The notes under the pieces were generated by a model, which was not told the DNA's origin, made no database searches, and was given only the letters and a program-made list of their open reading frames with translations. From the NCBI RefSeq assembly GCF_000002075.1, contig NW_004797614.1, positions 777,103 through 841,102 on the forward strand: DNA of 64,000 bases. Direction: 5' to 3'. Each line of letters starts with the position of its first letter. Positions within the stretch are counted from its first letter, which is position 1. The DNA comes from Aplysia californica. Its lineage: Eukaryota > Mollusca > Gastropoda > Aplysiida > Aplysiidae. Below are positions 32,681 to 44,600 of this stretch, piece by piece. The position numbers were made by a program, and so were the translations under genes.

Positions 32681-35600
32681 GTTTTGAGTACAACAAAATC
32701 CTGAAAAGATGTCAACCATTGAGGCAATGGGGATTCAAGGAATCCGGAGCTTCGGTCCAGATTCCTCTGATTTTATGAAAGTGAAGTTTTTTAAACCGCT
32801 CACTCTCATCCTGGGGGCGAATGGCACAGGAAAAACGGTATTAATTTTTTTAATTTGCTGAGATCACCTGTATGTGAGGTTTACCTCTTCTGTGGGGTTG
32901 TCTGTATGTGAGATTGCCTGTTTGTTCAGATCACTGTTGTACTGAACCAACTTAATAAACTATTTCAGTGACATTTAATCTTTAGTAAAATTTTTATTTA
33001 ATTTAAAACATACTTCATGAAATGCCATCTGTATTCATTGTTCACTTTTCTGACAACTTTTTGAATTGTAACCTTTTTTGGTCACATTGCAATAGAAATA
33101 GTTGATTTCAGTTTGTTTTTGTTTTTTTAACATGTTAAACCTGAAGGGCTGCTTACAGTGGTTGATGAGTCTTCCCAAAATGACTAAGAGTCTGTTCTCA
33201 CTGGGCATCATTATGCACACAGATTTAAACTGATTTTCTCATAAATGCAACAACCTTAACATTTAATTCTTTCAGAGTTTGACACTTGTTTTTATGTTTG
33301 TGTAAAATATAAACCATCCTCACTCATTTTGGAAAAGGACAAACACATCTTTCCTACTGTGGAAATCAATAAGAGATCAATGGTTAACTGAATGGCTTTA
33401 AATGTATATATATTTTTTTTTTATCTCAGACGATCATTGAATGCTTGAAATATGCAACCACAAGTGACATGCCACCAGGCTGCAAGGGGGCAGGAGCGGC
33501 GTTTGTTCATGACCCAAAGGTTTGTTGATCTCCCATTGTCAAGTCAGTGTCAGCTGCTAGAATACAGTATAGTTTTGTAGGAAAGTCATGTGTTTGTGGT
33601 TCCATATCATATTGGATTTTTAAAAGAAAATTTTATTTTTAAATGATGTATGCTGAATTGGGTTCACTTCTTTAGACTTGTGCTCATCTTTACCTTTACA
33701 TTTTGTGAATTTGGCTGGGAAATGGTCTTTTCGTCTCAGACATCCTAATGATGATGGGTTTTTTAAAATTGTAATTTATTTTTACTTTAGTCTGTTTTAT
33801 TCTGACCCTAGGGGAGGACATGTTATGTAAATTACATCTGAGATTGACGTTGGAAAGGGGAAATGTCATACGTTTTCAATTGTACATATTAGAAACTTAG
33901 TATTAAAGTGACTGAATGAAATGTTTCTGAGTTTAAAAAAAGATTCAAAATTTAGCTGTTTGGGAGATAGAATGGGACAGATATGTGGTTTAGCACAGTT
34001 TGCCTAATTGTCTGTATTGTTCATCACAAGCATGTAGGTAAATGGTCTCTACTGTGTGAATTGTACAGTTCTTCTTTTTTCAGCTGACAAATGAACGTGA
34101 GGTCAAAGGTCAGGTAAAATTGATGATCAAAGATGTGACTGGTGCTGCCCTGACTGTGGAGAGATCTGTGATAGCTAGAGTTAAAGATGGAAAGGTCAGT
34201 TAGGAAATGGTGATCCAGTGAGTCTGTTAATTTTATAATTAATTGCTGATGTATAAAGAATATTCGTCAAAGAACTTGTTCTTTCATGCTTTGTGGTGTG
34301 ATTTATAATGTTTTTTTAGACAGGAATATAGTCTGCTGTGACATGTTCAGGGTGTCCAGCAAGGTTGTCAAGTCGTAAAAAAGTCATAAATTTGGCACCC
34401 TGGTCGTAAAGGTCCCAAATGGTAGTAAATGTGCTGTGGTGGTAGTAAACATTTGGTAAACAGTCATAAGTTAACTTGCGTACAGGGTGGTGGAGCCAGC
34501 AAAACTTTTCAGTGAACCCTAGCCGCGGTACATGACTCCGATTTTGCCGGTCGCAATTGTAAAATAATATTCGTTCACCTTTTCCCTGTCTGAGAGTACG
34601 TTTCATGCGAAAAGGCAGCTATGGCAGCAGGCGGAAAAGTATGTGACAACGAGGCTCGATCAGGAAAATCAAGATATACTTTCGCATTTTTTACCACCCA
34701 GAAATTTGCCGGCGATATACTGATAACGCAAGATTTGCGACATGCAAGTTGTGCAGTATAAGCGCTGTGTCACCGCGCAAATAAAATTTAATCAATACTC
34801 GGATTCGTCACTGTGCTGTCACTTATGGGGGGGAAAAAAGAAAAGAAGATACAAGCGTCGTCCGATTTTCAGATTGTCGGGCTCGCCATCGTGACCGGTC
34901 AGTGAACCTGCGCTTGTTCGCATCACAAGATACGGAATGGGTACCGGTAGGGGATTATTAATTTTTTTTAAAAGATACGCTCTGGGGAGGGTGCTGAAGG
35001 CAACACCAGAGGACAAAAACTTGGAAGCAAATTTCAGAATTTTGATTATATTTAGAGCTCTCTGCAAAGCGCGTGTTGGTGCAGGGCGTGTGTGGAATCG
35101 GCATCTTTCATACCTTGTAAACCGTGTTAACTAACATGTACATGTTTCATTGGGTGAGTGATAGTAAATTATAACAATAGTGTAGCTTTCTGTTCAAGAC
35201 AGGCAGATTTTCAGTGACACTGCATCTTGCCCTCCCACAGTTCTTACAACTCTCACACTGCATGGGTCTACTTGAGCCATTCAAGTTATTGCTATTGCTC
35301 TACTGACTGAGGTGTCTTTAGGCCATTCCCAAAGGAGGGATAGTAATATGTTCTTATGCACAGTCGAATTGTAAATAAGGGCTGATTTATCAATGCATGC
35401 TCATACTGTGCCGGAACAACATAGGGGGAACTGCTGCTTTTTCTTTCCTCTGCCTTACTATCGTCATTTTCCTCTACTTCTTTTGTATGTTTATCACTCT
35501 TGTAAACTACAGTGGAACTCGGATTCAACGAGGTCGCCGGGCATGACCTAAAATCTCGTTGAATCCGAGTGTTCGTTATAGCAAACACAAGGTTTTGTGT

Positions 35601-38600
35601 AGATTACAAGCACTGAGCAAGTAATGTAAAGAAAAGTCACAAGTAGTGCCTGAAATGCCTGCATACCTGCATATTATGAGCTGTGTAAAAAAAAAAAAGA
35701 CAGATTCGTTCAAATGCACTCGCCTGTGTCATCTCGATTGTTTACCAAAAAGTTGTGTTGATCTACAGAGCCTAGCATATGGCAACTTTTGATTTCACAG
35801 ACCAGCACACAATTCATTACGTAAATCTACGTCAAGACTAGCTTGTCATAGTAATAATGATCAGTTGCCTTGGGGGGGGGAAAAAAGACTGACGCGTTTG
35901 TATCTGCGACGTTCAACGCCCGGACCGCTAGTGCCCACCCCCCTCCCCGACATGCACACACAGTCACTCGTGTGCAGGCCGCCTATCCGACCCCGCACCA
36001 GAGTAGACACATGTGTGTGCCAACAAAGCTTGTGTTGGTATAAAAAAAAGCCTCTGATTGGTCGCATGCAATCGGCTAATTGAATGAATAATGGTTCACG
36101 ATGCAGGTGCAATGGATGGTTTCCGGGAATAGATAAAGTTCGTTCTGGGAGAAAAATGAGCGACGCCATGTCTGCGGGGGCTGTTCACCCTGAAGCGAGC
36201 TCGCTGATTTAAGTGCTCGTTGAATGTCTTTTGTAACTGAAAAGTGACCTAAAAGATCTGGCACTTTATCTCAACAAATATGCCTACATCTCACACATTT
36301 TGCATTTTGGAATATTACAGTCTTGACCACTCTTCTGGGCCTTTAGCGGTTGACTTAGATACCTGTAGTCCTACCTCTGGTAGATATTTGCCCTTTTTCT
36401 GTGTCTGTGAAGCTACTAGCCCCAAGCCAGATGTTTTCATGTAATGGGGAGGGGGTGGGGTGACATGGCATATTTCTGTGTAGGACAGGTGTGACATCTT
36501 ATAGAATGCATTTGGGGGGGAGGGGGGGGGGAATCATACTTCCTCATGATTTGAACAGTCATCAGTATCTGGAAGCTGGTGTGAAAGAACGTGCACCTCT
36601 CTTCAGTCCTCCTTTTTATATTGACAGGGCAAAAAAACAGAAATGAAAACTCTTGATGGCGTGTTGGTGAGGGAGACGAGGGAAGGAGTGAAGGAATCCA
36701 TCACCTCCCGGTGTGCTGACCTCAACAGAGAGGTAACAGTTTCCTGCTGGCAACACATGGCTTATGTTCTTTTTTGCCTTTAAGTTCAATGTTGTGGATG
36801 GTTTGAGGAATCCATTGGCAGGTCCTTTTTTCCCTTCTCCTCTATTGTCTCTGTTTGTCTGTCTTACTGTTTTCTTGCACCAAATGACTATTATTGCATT
36901 TTTGTTGTTTTGAGCAAGTATGTTGTTTTATATATGTGAGGCAGCGTGGTGAAATCAGACGCTCGTCGAAATAATCAAAGTAAAGAAGCTAGCATTTTTC
37001 CGCTAGGTTTTGAATTTTTATCGATTTGTTTTTCGTGGCTCAACACCTTTCATGCCCATTAAAGAACACAGTTCTGTATGAATTTTATTGGAAACGTTGA
37101 TTAAAGGCACAAAAAAATGTAAATTTTCAGTTTCCATGGACTCTCAAGCTAAGGAAATAACTAAACTTTGATGGCCATATTCTCACTAATTTTACCTCTG
37201 AAACCAGGTGACCCCTATCTACTTCATTCTCAAATATCTCGGCGTGTATTCAATATAAATGGATATTTTTTCATCCAAAGCAAGACAAACGGACAAGCTT
37301 TAAGATGATACCAATAACTCTACATGCCCAAAACTTGACGAGTGCCCGATTCCACCGCGTCGTGACACATATACTGACTTTGGGAAGATGTAACATAGAT
37401 ATTATAGAAACTGTCACTGTAAGTTCAACTTATGTAGATTTGTTTCAGATCTGCCTAAATGTGATCGCTGCTAGGTTCCTCTGATGCAGTGTTTAGTGAT
37501 TTTTTAATATTGTTTTTGAAGAGGATTGATGAAAATAAAAGAAATTGTGTGTGAATGAGGAAAGCATTTTTCTGTCTGCCATTTTGCTTTGTGTTTGTTA
37601 TCCCATCCACTGTATGGTTTGCATTTTGGAGTGGTAGTCCAGTTTTGGTTTTTAGAATGAGGAGAGGGAGAAGCTAGATGGTTTTGAAATTGTTCAGCGT
37701 TTACATCTGCTTGTTTATTTCAGATGATTGGAGCCCTCGGTGTTTCTAAAGCTGTGCTGGAGAATGTCATCTTTTGCCATCAAGAAGATTCCAATTGGTA
37801 TGTATTCATCATGGTTTTGCAAAGTGTGCTGGGTTACTTACTGTAAATCCCATTTTCTTGAAGCGTAAGCATAGTTCGGTTGTGAATCATGTATTAAATT
37901 AATTTTGAATGAATTGTCTTTTCTTAGATGTATTATCACCCGGTAGACTTCTTTCTAGAGAGTTTCTAATCATTTTGGGTTTAGCAGTTCTTCCACTCTT
38001 CCGTATTTTTACGGAAATCTGTACTTTCTGCCATTTCCGTACTTGTTCCTCCATCATTATCAACTCCCTCCATAAAAAGCTGCGACAGCGTAGGACTACC
38101 GAAATTCCGTAGCAAAAGATCCGTACTCGCCTTCGTATTGTCTAATACTAGTATAAGTTACGGATATTTACGATAATTCTCTCAGCAATAAGTTAATGTT
38201 ATAGAAACCTGCCAGATTGCGCATTTCCTGCAATCAGCCATTGTTCCGCTATGCCACATTATGCATTCTTTGCGGGTTGGTTGGCAGTTAATTTTTACCT
38301 GTGGATTGATCAAAATCTGGCGAACTTTTTTGTGCTAATTTCCTCCTTTCTATCATTCACTCATTCCGTCAGTCTATCTTCGGATTGTTGTCGCGGCTGG
38401 AAAATATGCGCGTTGATCAAGTAAATTGACATGTGATCTTAGACAGAAAATACTGTCAGTAAGAAACTTTTTTTTACAAATTGTAAGGCAGCATGGTAGA
38501 ATCAAGCTCTCATCAATTTTTGGGCATGTAGAGTTATTGGTATCATCTTAAAGCTTGTTCAATTTTCTTTGTTTGTATGAAAAAAATATTCATTTATCTT

Positions 38601-41600
38601 GAATACAAGTCGAGATATTTGTGAATGAAGGAGGTGGAGGTCACCTATTTTCAGAGGCAAAATTGTGAGAAAATGGCTGCCAAAGATTAGTTATTTCTTT
38701 AGCTTAAAAGTCCTTGGTAACTGAAAAGTTACATTTTTGTGCCTTTAATCGTTTTTAAGAAAAATCCACACAGAAGTGAATTCTTTATTGTGCATGAAAG
38801 GTGTTGAGCCCCCCCCAAAAAATTGATTAAAATTCACAAACCTGCGGAAGAATGCAGGTTTCTTCATTTTGATTATTTTGACGAGAGCCTGATTCCACCA
38901 CGCTGCCTCACAATTTGTCTAGATCTAGAGAAATGATCAATACGAAGATTCTACGGCACGGGAACGAGATTTATGCTGAAACCAGCCTAAAACTACTAAA
39001 ATCAAGAATAATTAGAAGTGGTGTTCCGAGGTTGTGACATGCGACATTTGGACGTGAAATTTAAGGAAAATTAGGGTATACGCCGGGTAACTGTATTGTG
39101 AAGGTACATATCTATTCATTATTCCCATGTTTGCTTTCTATCAATGGTGCGATGACAAATTAATTGAATTATAGTAGCAATGGAAAGGGAACCTGCTTTT
39201 AAACTATGTCATCAATGGAAATGTATTAATTATTATGTAGATCTTGGTGAAGAAATCAAACAAGACAAAATGTTGGTGAAAAAACAAATATTATGATTTG
39301 TAGGCAATCTCTTCAAACAGGCTCCCAAATGCCATTTTCAGCCCTCTAAAAGCACTTAATTTCTATTTCTTCTGGGGCTTCGCCCCCCTAAGCCCCCCAC
39401 CGGGACGCTGTCCCTGGACCCTGCTGGGCGCAGGCCCCCAGACCCCCTGCAGAATTTTCCTTACTTTTCAGCCTCAGCTGGTGGAAGCACTGGTTTAGAT
39501 TAGTCAAAGTGAAATAGATTTTGCTTACTTCACAGTTTTACATGTTTTATTTTTACAACCCTGTCAATGGGATGTCTCTTTCTAATGTTGGCCACTAATT
39601 CATTACTGGACTTCATGAGCTGGAATTAAGCAGTCGAATGAAAGACTGGCCTCTGTTCCCTTGTTTGCTGGCAAGATTTACGGTTTTTTCACAATGAAAG
39701 AAAAGTTTTAAGACTGGTTTAAAATAACAGGGTAGTTTTGCCAACACAAGGGGTGCCCAAGGGCTGACCTGGATGTTCTGGCTAATTTCTTCCTGCAGGG
39801 GTTCAGCATGCAAGTTATCAGGCAAGTTGCTTCTAAGCTGCAGTGTCTGTCATGTCTTTTTTTTATCTGGGTTTACTTTTCAAGCATCGGAGACCACAGT
39901 TCTTTTGTCAAAAGCACTATTGACTGAAATTTTTCCAATTTTCTTTTTCTTTTTTCTGTTCTGTGCTTTTTTTCATTTTTTTCTTGCTTTGAAAGACTTG
40001 ACGGTGAGATTCTATTTGCCAATGTTCAATTGCAGGCCTCTCAGTGAAGGGAAGGCCTTGAAGGATAAATTTGATGCCATATTTGCTTCCACGCGCTATA
40101 CAAAAGTCATGGAAGAGATTAAAAAGTTGAAAGTATCTCAGGTAAGTTAAAGACTCTTATACTCAAGTGTCATTATTGTGTAGCTGTATTTTATTGTTTG
40201 AAGAATGTAAAGTATATATCTACCGTAGAGAATCTTTTTTTGCTGTTGGGGCTCATTATGTGGACTCTTTGATGGCAAGGAACAGTGACTGATTGCCTGT
40301 AAGTCCCTAAATTTGTTTTTATGGTTTTAAAAAAATTTGTTTTTTTGGTCAACATTTTTAGTGTTGAAAGTCTTGTGTTTTAAATTGTGCTTTCAATTTG
40401 GCAAGATGTCTGTGAGTACATACAACAGGTTGGACTACTTTTCAAGCAGTGGGAAACAGAAGTTATGCTATATGTACGGTGCTTGTTGCAAATTTACAAA
40501 ACTGCCAAAATCAATGTTATAGATATTACACTTTATGCATTGTGATGAAATAGGGGGAAATGAGCATATGAACATGGAGTGGGAGTTTTTGGTGAAATAG
40601 GAAGATGTGAAGGGTGATGAAATTTACATTGGCACAATAACAGGTATTTGATGTAAAGAAAAGGCCAGACATACAGCATTAAAAAAATATTATAATGCCA
40701 CTGTTTGAGATGTCCCACTGTCAAAGGCAACTCTTTTCTCCTCGACAGTGGGTGGCTGTCTTGGACAATGTCGACTGTATGTTGGGAGTTCTTTCTTTCC
40801 ATTTACAAAATTTTCTCGTTTACTGTTTTTCTTTACCTCTTTAGTTTCTGTCTGTCTGTCTGTCTGTCTGCTTTATTCTTTCCTTGTTCTAAGTGACAGA
40901 CACTATGTCCATGTGCTTCTTTTTACTCAAATCAAACTAAACTTTCTTTTATTGCATGTACAGGATCAAGAAATCAGAGAAGGTAAAAAAGAGCTGGAAT
41001 ATTTGAAACAGCATAAAGACAAGGCCCAACAGGTAAGTGGGGAGTTGTTTATATGCACCAACACACTGGCAAACTCACTAGAGACATGCATTATTTTGTT
41101 AAATATCAGAAATTACCAGTTTTTCAGAAGGGCAGGCTTTTTTCTGACATCTTGTAGTAGCCTTTCTGGCAGGGCATTAAGACAATGTGAACAATGTGAT
41201 TTGAATTCCTTCAAGAGTTATGATTTTCCTGTCTTATTTTTGTTCTTTTGGAGTACTAGTAATACTTGTAGTCTTATATTGATATGACACTATAGATACA
41301 TTTAATGATTGATTAAGATAATACTCTGGATACATGTGTTTGTGTGAGATATATATTTGCATATTGCATGTGTTTGAATGAGGGTGAAAAAGGATGGTGA
41401 CTGAGTTTGTTTGAGATATATGTTTGTAGATTGTATGTGTTTATATGAGATATATGTTTGCAGATGGCATGTAATTTGTGTGAGAAAGTATGATCAATTT
41501 TTGTATTACTGCATGGGCCGGGAACACAAGACAACAAGATAAAGAAAAATTAAATCGATTAATACGGAAAGCATGTAAAATTTCAACATCTACATTCCTT

Positions 41601-44600
41601 TACTTGGATGAATTGTACATAGAAACTTGCACTAAAAAATTAATTCCATCTTTGTAGACAACAAACATCCCTTGTTCCCTCAAATAAAAACATCAGTCAG
41701 AAGTAAAAGACCTAGGCTTCTGATCTGTAACAAAGAAAGATATAGAAGGTAATTTTTACCATCATCTATCAAAATGCTCCCATCTTAACCATCTTGTATA
41801 AGTATACTTACGATAGAGCAGGCATCATTTAACATTGAGTGTGTATATCTTAAGATTATTATCGTTTATATTGCTGCTCATTTATATTATACATGTGATT
41901 GTAGGCCTGCGTGTGTGTACATGTGGTGAAGCAACAAACCAATGTGCCAGAATCTGAACAATAAAGATGTATCTTATCTTATCGTATACATATGTTTACA
42001 TATTGTATGTATTTACGTCAGGATGAGAAAGGAAGGTGATGTATTTGTGCGACTGTCTATAGACTGTATATGATTGCATTACTTGTAAAGAAGTAACATT
42101 ATGTTCTGTTGGAATGTGTGGCCAACAGCTGACAGGAGACCTGGAGCAACTAGAGACTCAACTGGCCGCTTCAGTGGACAGTGTCCAGCACATCAAGGAC
42201 AAACTGGCTCCCATCGGCACTCGACTGGCCGAGCTCAACAACCGTGCGCATGATATTGGCGAGCTGCAGAGAGAAAAGTGTAATACACTGTCCTTAGATT
42301 TTTTGTTGTTGAGAGAGAAGTGTAATCTACTGTCCTTAGTTTTAGCTACCCAGAGAGAGAAGTGTAATCTACTGTCCTTAGTTTTAGCTACCCAGAGAGA
42401 GAAGTGTAATCTATTGTCCTTAGTTTTAGCTACCCAGAGAGAGAAGTGTAATCTACTGTCCTTTGTTTTAGCTACCCAGAGAGAGAAGTGTAATCTACTG
42501 TCCTTTGTTTTAGCTACCCTGAGAGAGAAGTGTAATCTATTGTCCTTAGTTTTAGCTACCCAGAGAGAGAAGTGTAATCTATTGTCCTTTGTTTTAGCTA
42601 CCCAGAGAGAGAAGTGTAATCTATTGTCCTTAGTTTTAGCTACCCAGAGAGGGAAGTGTAATATAATGTCCTTAATTTTAGCTATACAGGGAGAGAAGTT
42701 TAATGTCATGTCCTTAATTTTAGCTATACAGGGAGAGAAGTTTAATGTCATGTCCTTAATTTTAGCTATACAGGTAGAGAAGTTTAATGTCATGTCCTTA
42801 ATTTTAGCTATACAGGGAGAGAAGTTTAATGTCATGTCCTTAATTTTAGCTATACAGGAAGAGAAGTTTAATGTCATGTCCTCAATTTTAGCTATACATG
42901 GAGAGAAGTTTAATGTCATGTCCTTAATTTTAGCTATACAGGTAGAGAAGTTTAATGTCATGTCCTTAATTTTAGCTATACAGGGAGAGAAGTTTAATGT
43001 CATGTCCTTAATTTTAGCTATACAGGGAGAGAAGTTTAATGTCATGTCCTTAATTTTAGCTATACAGGAAGAGAAGTTTAATGTCATGTCCTTAATTTTA
43101 GCTATACAGGTAGAGAAGTTTAATGTCATGTCCTTAATTTTAGCTATACAGGGAGAGAAGTTTAATGTCATGTCCTCAATTTTAGCTATACAGGTAGAGA
43201 AGTTTAATATCATGTCCTTAATTTTAGCTATACAGGGAGAGAAGTTTAATGTCATGTCCTCAATTTTAGCTATACAGGTAGAGAAGTTTAATGTCATGTC
43301 CTTAATTTTATCTATACAAGGAGAGAAGTTTAATGTCATGTCCTTAACTTTAGCTATACAGGGAGAGAAGTTTAATGTCATGTCCTTAATTTTAGCTATA
43401 CAGGGAGAGAAGTTTAATGTCATGTCCTTAATTTTAGCTATACAGGGAGAGAAGTTTAATGTCATGTCCTCAATTTTAGCTATACAGGGAGAGAAGTTTA
43501 ATGTCATGTCCTTAATTTTAGCTGTTCAGGGAGAAAAGTGTAATATAATGTCCTCAATGTAAGCTACCCTCAGAGAGAAATTAGCTACTAGGGAGAGAAG
43601 TGTAATATGCTGCCCTTAGTATTTGTCTGTTATCGAGAGAGAGAGAAGTTAAACGTGGTGTCCTAGGTTTTTGTTGTTGAGAGAGAAGTGAAATATGGCA
43701 GGTTTCACAATTTGGGTGCTCAGCATTTCCCAAAATTGACCAAATATGAAGTGTTACAGAACATGACATATGATATACTGTTTGAAAGTTTAACATTTCA
43801 GGATACTAGAAATTCATATTTTATGAGCGTCAGCTCATTGCAGTGTGCGTAAGAGACCTTCAAAGTTAACTCCCCCTGATTCTCACTAAATGAAGAAGCT
43901 TGCTGAAATCTCTCTGTAAATCACATAAACTACACAAATATAACACAAAAATATTCACAATCCACCGAAGAACACCCAAACAGCTTACATAGGAAGAAAA
44001 AAAGCTGGAAACCTAAGATTTATACCCAGATTACTCAATTTGTTACATAACCCTGCAGTTAAAATAAAAAATTAAGTATAGTATTCTATAATTGTCAAAC
44101 AAAGCACAAAACTTTCCTGAGCTCTTTGTAATATGAAAAAGTAATTTAAAATGTACTAAAGTACAGGTTTTTACGAAAATTCACAGAAAGATACCCAAGT
44201 TAGAGGCAAAACAATAATTTTTAATTATTGGGTTATCTCCCGTGAAAATTGGAAAAATATCATTTGAAAGGTTATTTTGCCAAAAATACATCACATAAAC
44301 ACAGAAAACCAATGGGAAATGAATATTAAGTAACAGTGTGTGGTAAAAAAGAGAACACTGTGTACTTTAACCCTTGGAAAGGTGCATTATTTTGCCTCAG
44401 AAGCAGAGTAATTTTGAGATTTTCGTGATATCAGGGGGGGTTATCAGAAATACGCGTAAATCCCTTATTTATACAAATAAAACCACACATCACTGAACTG
44501 GCAATTGAATACAGAAAAGAAACACAAAAGCAATAAAATCCTCAGGAAGGCTTAAAATTAAAAATAAATGTGTCATGACGTGGTCGGATCAGACCTTCGA

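Noticed and set aside
42158-43507. 449-codon minus-strand frame
   Set aside because: Mirror of a stop-free 42 bp unit; no start context, domains or splice support.
42270-43560. CRISPR-like regular repeat array
   Set aside because: Units are contiguous with no unique spacers, in an animal intron.
42283-43562. RAD50 coding sequence continuing through the array
   Set aside because: Exon 8 ending at 42279 joins exon 9 in phase and restores the RAD50 coiled coil; array peptides have no counterpart in RAD50 family proteins.
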